From contig LVAA01000009.1 in assembly GCA_001603955.1 (NCBI GenBank), positions 1 to 52,973 on the forward strand: a stretch of DNA of 52,973 nucleotides. The letters run 5' to 3'. Below the pieces are notes generated by a model. The model was not told where the DNA came from. It made no database searches and saw nothing but the letters and a program-made list of their open reading frames with translations. A program made the translations under genes and the position numbers. Each line of letters begins with the position of its first letter. Position 1 is the stretch's first letter. Below, in pieces: positions 45,305 to 52,973 of this stretch. This DNA is from Syntrophobacterales bacterium Delta_02. GTDB taxonomy: Bacteria; Desulfobacterota; Syntrophorhabdia; Syntrophorhabdales; Syntrophorhabdaceae.

Positions 45305-48300
45305 CTCAGCGAGGGCGGCTTGAGGTTAAAATTGAGTAGCTCGTGGGTATCCTGGATCGTGTTGAGATGCGTCATGATCTCGTCGTCGCTCATCCCGTTC
45401 AGGTAATCCTGGAAGTAGCTGAGCGCTGTGTAGAGGTCCGTATCGTCTGTGGTGCAGATGAGGATACCGCGGCTGTAGATGCCCGCGTAATAGTTGCAGG
45501 AGTTGCAGGAACCGTAGAACAAGCGGGCATATTTAAGCTCGCTCGAGGTCACCCCGGTGTTCCCGTACAGGATGGTCTTGTCGTAGAAGCCGCCGTAGCC
45601 GGAAAAATGGGGCTTGTAATGATACACGTTGTCCGACATGACAATGGCTGATACGTCGAAACTCTGAACGTAGTCGGATTTCGTACTTGCGCTGCTCCCG
45701 CTTCCGGATGTGACCGTGAGGGTCACCGGGTACACTCCCGCCGTGAAGAAGGAATGGGTCGGGTTCTGCGCCGTGCTCGTCGAGCCGTCGCCGAAATCCC
45801 ACAACCAGCTCGTGGGGCTTCCCGAGCTCTGGTCGATGAACTCAACGGGCGTCCAGGGCGTAACGATGCGGTTCTTTGCCGCGAACTGGGCCCGAAGGGT
45901 AGCCGTCTGGCCCACCGCAATGAGGCCTGTCTTGATCTCCGTGTCCTGCGTCCCCGTGGTGGTGGTGATTGTGAGGCTCACCGTGTACACGCCCGAGCTC
46001 GAGTAGGTGTGCTCGGGATTGCGCTCCGTGCTTGTCGAACCGTCGCCGAAATCCCAGAACCAGCTTGCGATGCTCGCGCCGGAGCTGGAGCTCACCTGGC
46101 TGTAATCCGTAAATTTGACCGTAAGAGGCGCGGTACCCGAGATAACGGCGGGATTGAATTCCGCCTGGATCATATCCGTGAGACCGGCAAGAGAGGTGAA
46201 CATTATGGAATCGGCCACCACTCTTCCGTTCGCGCTGTCCGTCAACTGGACGGTGTAGCTGCCTTCGTCGAAATAGAAGGAACCCAGGCTATACCCGCCT
46301 GACGGCGCCGCCACGGTCTGGTCCACCTGGACGTTTGCGTAACCGCCGTAATGCTGCACCGTGTAAACGGCATTCGAGGCGTTGCTGCTGTCCGACTGCC
46401 ACGAGGCCGAGACATTGTAGTACCCCGCGGTCTTGACCACGATGGTCCATGTCGCTGAATTCTCACCCGTACCGGCGGCATGATATTGATAGTTGTAACC
46501 CATGTACTCGATCGCGTCCTGATCGCTCTCCTTCGCGATGGGCCAGGTGCCGACAAGATCGCACCTGTTGTAGTCCGTGGCGTTGTTGACGATGAAGTAG
46601 TCGGGATCCAGCGTGGGATCGGGAGCGAGACCGTCGGATGAGTACCAGGGAGTGACACCGGAATCAGGGAACCGCTGGAGGTAGCTCCCGTCGGAGAGCT
46701 CGATCTTGTAGAACGTGGAATCGCCGTCGAGCTGGTACGTCAGGTAGTAGTTGTAGGGGGGGAGACCTTCGGCGAAGGTGTAGGGCATGATGCCGTTCGT
46801 CCCGTCCTTGAAAACGGGCAGCCAGTTGGGGTACGCCTGGCCGTACTGGACACCGTCGATCTTTACCGACACCATCGGGGTAGAGGTGTGCGTGAAGCGG
46901 TCATCGTCTATATAGTAGATGTCATCGATCTGCTGCACGTAGACCTCGTTGCCCTGCGCGAAAGACGCCCCGAGACCGAAGTTGGAGTGACCGTTGAAGA
47001 TGACGTGCGCGTTCTCCTCTTTCAACGCCGCCATGAAAGCGGAAGGTGTGGTTATGAAGCGGGTATTAAAGGTCCTTCCCGTGGTGGTGTTCTGGTATAC
47101 CCAAGCATCGCCGACCTCTGTGGCCCCCAGGTTCGCGAGGATTATCTTCGCATTGTTAACGAAAACGGCGTCCTCGGCATACCCGTCGACGAGATAGATG
47201 TTCTCCTCAACGGGGACCGTGTGGATGTACTGGGACATCGTTACCGTGTAGGAACCGGCCGAGTTGGACACTGTCAGCGTGACCGTGTAATAGCCCGCGC
47301 TCGTGTAAGTATGTGAAGGGTTCTGTTCCGTGCTCGTCGTGCCGTCGCCGAAGTCCCAGAGCCATGACGACACCATTCCGAGGCTTTCGTCGGTGAACTG
47401 GACGGTCATTCCCGCGTTCCCTTCGACCACGTCGGCCGAGAACTCCCCGGCAGGTACGGTAGCGCCGGTCTTGAGAAAACTGACGGCATCGGCACAGGTG
47501 CTTGTCGGGCTGGCCTCAGCAGTGATGGTTATATTGTAGGTTGCCCCGGCAGCAAATTCATAAACGCCGAGGCTGTTCCACTGGCCCGCGTTCTCGAGCT
47601 GATCGATGGTGACTGTCTTCGTCTCCCCGGCATAGCTGATACTGACAGGTATCGACGAGCTTCGCGTCGACGATGTGGTCCACCACATGGAGACGTCGTA
47701 GTAGCCCGCCGCGGGCGGCGTGAACGCCCAGGTGAAGGTCGCCCCGTCGCGGGACCAGACCGAGTTGGTGCCGTAGTAGCCGGTTGCCGTCGAGGTGGAC
47801 CAGGTTCCGGTCTTTGATGTGGAGGAATCGGTGTTGTCGATGATGACAACGACATTGAGGTCCTGTGTAACAGGATAGGACCAGACTCCGTTCTTGCCCT
47901 TCACCCTGAACGCGATGGTGTGCGCCCCGGCACTGAGAGTGGAGAGGCTCACCGAGGCCTCTGACCCTATGACACCGTCGATCGAGGAGGACCATTCGTA
48001 CGCGGTCAGCGTGCCGTCGCCGTGGCCGGTCAGAGTGACCGTTCCGCCGAGTTTGGCCGGGCTCGGGGAGATGGAATCTATGTAAGCCGTGGGCACGGTC
48101 TTCTTGAGGGTGAACTTCACCGCATCCGCGCAGGTACTTGCCGGGTATGGCCGCGTAGTGATGGTAACGTTGTAGGTCACACCGGAAAGGAAGGTCAGGG
48201 AACTGGCCAGCGTGTTCCACTGGCCCGCGTTCTCGAGTTGATTGATGGCAACCGTCTCCGATCCGTCCGCATGATCGATGGTAACGGGTATGGCCGCGCC

Positions 48301-49899
48301 TCGCGTCGATGTTGTCGTCCACCACATGGAAACGTCGTAGATGCCCGACACTGTCGGCGTGAACTGCCAGGTGAACGTCGCGCCGTCGCGGGACCAGACC
48401 GAGTTGGTACCGTAGTAGCCGGTCGCGCCCGAGGTGGACCAGTAGCCGGTACTGGATGTCGTGGAGTCGGCGTTGTCGATGATGACCTCCAGGGAGGGCT
48501 CGCCGACGATAAGTGACGCAGTGGTCTCGGCCGACCATAGACCCTCGTCGTCCTTCACCCGGAAGGTGATGGTGTGAGTACCCGGGTTGAGCACCGAGGT
48601 GGAGAAGGAGGCCGCGGTGCCGATGGTACCGTCTATGGAGGAGGTCCACTCGTAGGCGGCGATGGTGCCCTCCGTGTCGGTGCCGTGGCCCGTGAAGGTG
48701 ACCAACTCACCCTCGGCGGCCGGGGAAGGCGTAATGGAATCGATGGTCGCCGTCGGGGCGGTGTTGGAGGAGATGAGGGTGAACTTCATGGCATCGGCGC
48801 AGGTGCTCGAACTGTCGCTGTCCGCCGCGGTGACCGTCACGGAGCCGCTGCCGTCGAAGTAGTAACTGCCGAGACTGTTCCACTGCCCCGAATTCTGCTG
48901 CTGGTTGACGGTCGTGCTCGCGGTGCCGCCCGTGTAGTTGATCGACACGGGGACGCTCGAGGCCCGCGACGAATATCCCGACCACCACATGAAAACCTCG
49001 TATTTGCCGGCGGTCTGCCCGCTCATCGTAAACGTGTAGGTGGCTCCATTGCGGGACCACAGGGAGTCGGTGCCATAGTAGCCCGTTGCGCTCGAGGTGT
49101 ACCAGGTACCGGTGTAGGATGTTCCCGTTTCCCCGTTGTCGATGATGACCTCGGCTGACGGGGTTCCGACCACGAGGGATGCGGTCACCCCCGGGGACCA
49201 GCTGTCTTCGTTGTCCTTCACCCGGAAGGTGATGGTGTGGGTGCCCGTGCTCAGCGTCGAGATGGAGAAGGAGGCCTCGGTGCCGACGGTGCCGTCTATA
49301 GAGGAGATCCATTCATAGGCGGTGATGGTGCCATCCGTGTCGGTGCCGTGGCCCGTGAAGGTGACCAACTCACCCTCGGCGGCCGGGGAAGGCGTAATGG
49401 AATCGATGGTCGCCGTCGGGGCGGTGTTGGAGGAGACAAAGGTGAACTTCACCGCGTCGGCACAGGTACTCAAGCTGTCGCCGTCCGCCGCGGTGATCGT
49501 CACGGAGCCGCTGCCGTCGAAGTAGTACGTGCCGAGGCTGTTCCACTGCCCCGAGTTCTGCTGCTGGTTGACGGTCGTGCTCGCGGTGCCGCCCGTGTAG
49601 CTTATGGCTACGGGGACGCTCGAGGCCCGCGACGAGTATCCCGACCACCACATGGAGACCTCGTAGGTCCCCGCGGCCTGTCCGCTCATGCTGAAGGTGT
49701 ACGTGGTGCTGTTCCGGGACCAGAGACTGGAGGCGCCGTAGGGATCGGTGGCGCCCGACAGGGACCATGTTCCGGTGTAGGATGTCCCCGTGTCGCCGTT
49801 GTCGATGATGACATCGGCAAAGGAACCGCCGGCGGCACCGAGGAGAATGAACAATATCAGGAGAATAACGGACAACTTCCTTCCTGTTTCACTTTTCAC
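45301..49899 (-). CDS. Giant exported golvesin/PKD multidomain protein with split caspase-like domain
   Basis: 1532 residues from GTG 49899 (AAGGAGG upstream). After a signal peptide (1-29) come four golvesin/xanthan-lyase-type modules ('VIIDNGDTGTSYTGTW' opening each) alternating with three Ig-like modules, to about 808, then a PKD domain (815-895, 'WLWDFGDGTTSTEQNPSHTY'). Residues 898-1130 look like the first half of a caspase-like fold, with His971 in 'HVIFNGHSNFG'. Another golvesin-like module and two PKD domains intervene, then 'RLFYGSCNSCNYY' (Cys1465, Cys1468) begins a second half like that of clan CD peptidases. The tail is 'LLNFNLKPPSLR'. Probable surface protein; peptidase activity is untested inference. 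Confidence 0.85.
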   Translation of the reverse strand: MKSETGRKLSVILLILFILLGAAGGSFADVIIDNGDTGTSYTGTWSLSGATDPYGASSLWSRNSTTYTFSMSGQAAGTYEVSMWWSGYSSRASSVPVAISYTGGTASTTVNQQQNSGQWNSLGTYYFDGSGSVTITAADGDSLSTCADAVKFTFVSSNTAPTATIDSITPSPAAEGELVTFTGHGTDTDGTITAYEWISSIDGTVGTEASFSISTLSTGTHTITFRVKDNEDSWSPGVTASLVVGTPSAEVIIDNGETGTSYTGTWYTSSATGYYGTDSLWSRNGATYTFTMSGQTAGKYEVFMWWSGYSSRASSVPVSINYTGGTASTTVNQQQNSGQWNSLGSYYFDGSGSVTVTAADSDSSSTCADAMKFTLISSNTAPTATIDSITPSPAAEGELVTFTGHGTDTEGTIAAYEWTSSIDGTIGTAASFSTSVLNPGTHTITFRVKDDEGLWSAETTASLIVGEPSLEVIIDNADSTTSSTGYWSTSGATGYYGTNSVWSRDGATFTWQFTPTVSGIYDVSMWWTTTSTRGAAIPVTIDHADGSETVAINQLENAGQWNTLASSLTFLSGVTYNVTITTRPYPASTCADAVKFTLKKTVPTAYIDSISPSPAKLGGTVTLTGHGDGTLTAYEWSSSIDGVIGSEASVSLSTLSAGAHTIAFRVKGKNGVWSYPVTQDLNVVVIIDNTDSSTSKTGTWSTSTATGYYGTNSVWSRDGATFTWAFTPPAAGYYDVSMWWTTSSTRSSSIPVSISYAGETKTVTIDQLENAGQWNSLGVYEFAAGATYNITITAEASPTSTCADAVSFLKTGATVPAGEFSADVVEGNAGMTVQFTDESLGMVSSWLWDFGDGTTSTEQNPSHTYTSAGYYTVTLTVSNSAGSYTVTMSQYIHTVPVEENIYLVDGYAEDAVFVNNAKIILANLGATEVGDAWVYQNTTTGRTFNTRFITTPSAFMAALKEENAHVIFNGHSNFGLGASFAQGNEVYVQQIDDIYYIDDDRFTHTSTPMVSVKIDGVQYGQAYPNWLPVFKDGTNGIMPYTFAEGLPPYNYYLTYQLDGDSTFYKIELSDGSYLQRFPDSGVTPWYSSDGLAPDPTLDPDYFIVNNATDYNRCDLVGTWPIAKESDQDAIEYMGYNYQYHAAGTGENSATWTIVVKTAGYYNVSASWQSDSSNASNAVYTVQHYGGYANVQVDQTVAAPSGGYSLGSFYFDEGSYTVQLTDSANGRVVADSIMFTSLAGLTDMIQAEFNPAVISGTAPLTVKFTDYSQVSSSSGASIASWFWDFGDGSTSTERNPEHTYSSSGVYTVSLTITTTTGTQDTEIKTGLIAVGQTATLRAQFAAKNRIVTPWTPVEFIDQSSGSPTSWLWDFGDGSTSTAQNPTHSFFTAGVYPVTLTVTSGSGSSASTKSDYVQSFDVSAIVMSDNVYHYKPHFSGYGGFYDKTILYGNTGVTSSELKYARLFYGSCNSCNYYAGIYSRGILICTTDDTDLYTALSYFQDYLNGMSDDEIMTHLNTIQDTHELLNFNLKPPSLR
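48541..49866. repeat. 663-bp-period near-identical module repeats in the giant gene
   Basis: The golvesin plus Ig-like module recurs with an offset of 663 bp (221 codons). A stretch of about 100 bp around 48671-48770 is essentially identical at 49334-49433, and much of the rest differs only at scattered bases. A further, more diverged copy lies near 47,800-48,530. The pattern indicates recent duplication or gene conversion between modules. Confidence 0.8.
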
Positions 49900-49943
49900 G
49901 ACTGCCTCCTTGTATCATGGCTTTTTTTGGCACATGCCGGCTT

Positions 49944-52900
49944 TCACCTCAGTGAAGGCGGCTTGAGGTTAAAATTGATCAGCTCATGGATCGGCTGGAT
50001 GGAGTTGATATGCGACAGGATCTGCTCGTCCGTGTACCCCTTCAGGTAGTATTCGAGATAATCGAGAGCGGTGTACGAATCGCTGTCCCCGGTGGTGCAG
50101 AACATGACGCCGCGCTGAAAGGTCCCTCCGTAGTAGGGGCAGGAATTGCAGGACCCGTAGAACATGCGGGAGTACTTCAGGTCTTCCTCGGGTATCTTCG
50201 CCCGCCGGGCGTCGAGAATGACCTTGCCGAAGGTGATGGGGCTTCCCGTTGACCGTGAATAGAAGTGGGGCCTGTGATGCGCCGTGTTGTCGGCATAGAC
50301 GAGGCCGATGATGTTGTTCACAAAACCCGTCTCCGTTTCGGTGCTGCTCCCGCCCGTCCCGGTCACGGTGAGGGACACCGTGTACGTGCCGGGGACCGTG
50401 TACGTATGGGTCGGGTTCTGCTCGGTGCTCGTGGAACCGTCACCGAAACTCCAGGACCAGCCCGTGATGCTTCCCGAGCTCTGGTCGATGAATTTCACCA
50501 CCGTCCTGTCGGACCCCATGCGGCTCGCCGATGTGAACTGCGCCCGAAGTGACGGGGTCGTGCCGGCGGTGATAAGACCCGTCTTTGTCTCCGTCTCCGT
50601 GGCCCCCGTGCTGTCGGTGATCTTAAGTGTCACCGTGTACGTGCCGGCTGCCGAGTACGTGTGGGCTGGGTGCTGCTGCGAGCTCGTGGAACCATCCCCG
50701 AAGCTCCAGTTCCACCCGGTGATCTGGGTGCTTGTGTCCTCCATGGAATACAGGCCGGAGAGGTCGGTAAACTGGACGGCAAGGGGTGCCGCCCCGGAGA
50801 TCACGTTCGCGTTGAACTCGGCCTGCAGGATCTTCGTAGGGTTGGAAACGGCGCTCAGCGCCACCACATCGGCCACCACCCGGGCATTGGCGTTGTCGTT
50901 GAGCTCAACCGTGTAGATCCCCGCATCGAAGTAGTAGTAGCCCAGGGCGTTGATGAGGTCCGATTGTCTCTGGTCGACCTCCACCGTCGCCGAACCGCCG
51001 GCATAATTGATGGTGTATTTCGCATTGCTCGCGTTGAGGGCCGAGGGATACCAGGAGGCAAGGACGGCGTAGTAACCGGGGTTGTTCACAACGAGGGTCC
51101 ACGTGGCCCTGTTGGCCCCCGTGCCTGCGGCATGGTACTGGTAGTTGTACCCCAGGTAGCCCTCTTCTCCCATGTATCCTCCGCCGGCCACCTTGCCGAG
51201 GGGCCAGGTGCCGGTAAAATCGCACCGGTTGAAATCCGTGTCGTTGTTGACGATGAAATACTCGGGGTTTGCCGCGGGGTCGGGCTCCGCGCCGGTGGCG
51301 GAGAACCAGGCAGGTGTGGCGGAATCGGGGAACCTCTCGAGCCAGGCTCCGTTGGCGAGTTCGATCCTGTACGTGGTGGAATCGCCGGCTATCTTGTAGG
51401 TGAGATAATAATTGTAGGGTGGATCACCCTCCAGGAAGGTGTAGGGCATGATGCCGCTCGTGCCGTCCTTGTAAATGGGCAGCCAGTTCGGGTATGCCTG
51501 GCCGTACTGGACACCGTCGACCTTTACCGACACCATGTCGGAGGAAAAGTTGGTGAAACGGTCATCGTCAATGTACCTGATCGTGGTTATCTCCTGGGCC
51601 CCGACCTCTTCTATCGTGGCAAAGGTGGCACCGAGGCCGAAGTTGGAATGCCCGTTGAATATAACGTGAGCCCCTTCCTGCTTGAGGGCGGCCGCCATTG
51701 TCTCCGGGTCCGTGACGGTATGTACGTAGACCGTCCTTCCCCGGACCGTATCCGGGTAGACCCAAACGCCGTTGTCCTCATAGGCACCCATGCCCTGAAG
51801 GAGCGTGTTGGCGTGGGGTATGAAAAGGGCGTCTTCGGCGTAACCGTCGCAGAGGTAGATGTGCTCGCCCGAACTGACAAGATTGATGTATTGCCCCACG
51901 GACTTCGTGTCGGATCCCACGGAATTGCTCACCGTCAGCGAGACGGTATAGGAGCCCGTGACAGTGTACGTATGCGACGGGTCCTGCTCGGTGCTAGTGG
52001 AACCGTCACCGAAGCTCCAGAGCCATGATGTCACCGTTCCCAGGCTCTCGTCACTGAACTGGACCGTGAGCGGCGCCGTCCCCGAGGTCTTGTCGGCGGA
52101 AAAGGCCGCTATCGGCGCGGTCTCGGAGGAGACGAGGGTGAACTTCACCGCGTCGGCACAGGTGCTCAAGCTGTCGCCCGTCGCCGCGGTGATCGTCACG
52201 GAACCGCTGCCGTCGAAGTAATAGGTGCCGAGGCTGTTCCACTGACCGGAGTTCTGCCGCTGGTTGACGGTCACGCTCGTCGTGCCCGACGCGTGGTTTA
52301 TGGCCACGGGTACGCTTGTCGCCCGCGATGAGTATCCCGACCACCACATGAAGACCTCGTAGTTGCCGGCAACCTGCCCGATCATGGCGAAGGTGTAGGT
52401 GACGCCGTTGCGTGCCCAGACGCTGTTCGTGCCGTAGGGATCGCTCCCGCCCGAGACAGCCCAGCTGCCCGTGTACGATGTTCCCGTGCCTCCGTTGTCG
52501 ATGATGACCTCCACGGACGGGGTGCCGGAATCGACCACCAGGGACGATGTAACTCCCGATGACCAGGTGTCCTTGTCGTCCTTCACCCGGAAGGTGATGG
52601 TGTGGGTCCCGACGGAGAGTGTCGAGGTGGAGAAGGAGGCCGCGGCACCGATGGTACCGTCTATGGACGAGGTCCATTCGTAGGCGGTGATGGTGCCATC
52701 CGTGTCGGTGCCGTGGCCTGTAAGGGTGATGGATTCACCCTGGCTGGCGGGGTTGGGTGAGATGGAATCGATCGTCGCCGTAGGAGGCGAGTTGGAACCA
52801 TTGACAGCGAGCGAGGAGGTTACGGCACTTGACCAGGCATCCTTGTCGTCCTTCACCCGGAAGGTGATGGTGTGGGTCCCGACGGAGAGTGTCGAGGTGG

Positions 52901-52973
52901 AGAAGGAGGCCGCGGCACCGATGGTACCGTCTATGGACGAGGTCCATTCGTAGGCGGTGATGGTGCCATCCGT
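49944..52973 (-). CDS. Giant exported golvesin/PKD protein, paralogue of 45301-49899 (5' end beyond window)
   Basis: At least 1009 residues; the frame is open to the right edge, so the N-terminus and signal are not visible. Visible order: Ig-like repeats (1-140), golvesin-type module (142-268), PKD (270-355), caspase-like first half with His442 (window numbering) in 'HVIFNGHSNFG', golvesin-type module (540-680), two PKD domains (690-880), then 'RMFYGSCNSCPYYGG' with Cys942 and Cys945. It ends 'LINFNLKPPSLR', matching its neighbour. It lies 44 bp upstream of that gene and shares its layout from the PKD domain to the end. The apparent GTG start at 52856 is only an internal Val codon. Confidence 0.85.
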   Translation of the reverse strand, partial: TDGTITAYEWTSSIDGTIGAAASFSTSTLSVGTHTITFRVKDDKDAWSSAVTSSLAVNGSNSPPTATIDSISPNPASQGESITLTGHGTDTDGTITAYEWTSSIDGTIGAAASFSTSTLSVGTHTITFRVKDDKDTWSSGVTSSLVVDSGTPSVEVIIDNGGTGTSYTGSWAVSGGSDPYGTNSVWARNGVTYTFAMIGQVAGNYEVFMWWSGYSSRATSVPVAINHASGTTSVTVNQRQNSGQWNSLGTYYFDGSGSVTITAATGDSLSTCADAVKFTLVSSETAPIAAFSADKTSGTAPLTVQFSDESLGTVTSWLWSFGDGSTSTEQDPSHTYTVTGSYTVSLTVSNSVGSDTKSVGQYINLVSSGEHIYLCDGYAEDALFIPHANTLLQGMGAYEDNGVWVYPDTVRGRTVYVHTVTDPETMAAALKQEGAHVIFNGHSNFGLGATFATIEEVGAQEITTIRYIDDDRFTNFSSDMVSVKVDGVQYGQAYPNWLPIYKDGTSGIMPYTFLEGDPPYNYYLTYKIAGDSTTYRIELANGAWLERFPDSATPAWFSATGAEPDPAANPEYFIVNNDTDFNRCDFTGTWPLGKVAGGGYMGEEGYLGYNYQYHAAGTGANRATWTLVVNNPGYYAVLASWYPSALNASNAKYTINYAGGSATVEVDQRQSDLINALGYYYFDAGIYTVELNDNANARVVADVVALSAVSNPTKILQAEFNANVISGAAPLAVQFTDLSGLYSMEDTSTQITGWNWSFGDGSTSSQQHPAHTYSAAGTYTVTLKITDSTGATETETKTGLITAGTTPSLRAQFTSASRMGSDRTVVKFIDQSSGSITGWSWSFGDGSTSTEQNPTHTYTVPGTYTVSLTVTGTGGSSTETETGFVNNIIGLVYADNTAHHRPHFYSRSTGSPITFGKVILDARRAKIPEEDLKYSRMFYGSCNSCPYYGGTFQRGVMFCTTGDSDSYTALDYLEYYLKGYTDEQILSHINSIQPIHELINFNLKPPSLR
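52571..52973. repeat. 270-bp tandem repeat of an Ig-like module
   Basis: The segment from 52571 recurs from 52841 with a 270-bp offset (90 codons) and is essentially identical for about 130 bp, to the window edge. It encodes the Ig-like module with 'DGTITAYEWTSSIDGTIG'. More copies may continue outside the window. Confidence 0.85.

Noticed and set aside
30814..52973. PEP-CTERM/exosortase glycan locus
   Set aside because: The AsnB-like protein resembles such clusters, but no exosortase, PEP-CTERM tail or typical chain-length and polymerase genes are visible.

Overview
The window looks like a piece of the chromosome of a GC-rich, didermic, probably anaerobic bacterium of the Desulfobacterota (former Deltaproteobacteria). 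This is inferred from the complete type II secretion locus, the abundance of two-component and sigma-54 regulation, a bacterial NrpR-type regulator beside an NADP-type glutamate dehydrogenase, and the intergenic microrepeats. A syntroph-like lineage is possible but cannot be shown from this sequence. No rRNA, tRNA, CRISPR array, insertion sequence or phage gene was recognised.

Layout. 1-1459 (minus): a LemA lipoprotein-like gene followed by a TPM-domain membrane protein cut by the window edge. 1583-4640 (plus): a carboxymuconolactone-decarboxylase-like protein and an 870-residue protein joining a degenerate KaiC-like domain to a PEP-synthase-type nucleotide-binding domain. 4598-7108 (minus): an NrpR-like regulator downstream of gdhA. 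7293-10045 (minus): a small unknown protein, a NarL-type response regulator and its soluble histidine kinase. 10263-12313 (plus): a nitronate monooxygenase-like flavoprotein and an exported VanX-like dipeptidase. 12426-13073 (minus): a second NarL-type regulator with a good intrinsic terminator.

13270-24071 (minus) is one compact type II secretion operon in transcription order gspG-D-E-F-H-I-J-K-L-M-C, mostly with ATGA overlaps. Upstream of it, 24454-27764 (minus) encodes a membrane kinase, a lipoprotein and a sigma-54 activator in the same order as glrK-qseG-glrR of enterobacteria. Divergent from that module, 28090-30654 (plus) carries two exported proteins. The first has a near-consensus sigma-54 promoter in front of it, so the adjacent activator may drive it. 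Both are plausible type II secretion substrates.

30814 to the right edge (minus) is a single tight gene train. Its upstream end encodes two giant paralogous exported proteins built from golvesin/xanthan-lyase-type, Ig-like and PKD modules. Each also appears to contain a caspase-like (clan CD) domain whose His and Cys halves lie about 500 residues apart. Downstream come a sugar-transfer-type ATP-grasp enzyme, a GNAT acetyltransferase, a CapA-like protein, two paralogous ATP-grasp ligases flanking an AsnB-type amidotransferase, a fourth ATP-grasp enzyme, a hexapeptide acyltransferase, a GT4 glycosyltransferase, an oxidoreductase-epimerase fusion, a GT2 glycosyltransferase and a methyltransferase. 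Together these suggest an acylated, amidated or aminoacylated surface glycan made alongside two large surface proteins. The chemistry and the link between glycan and proteins are inference. This locus is the best candidate for an undescribed system.
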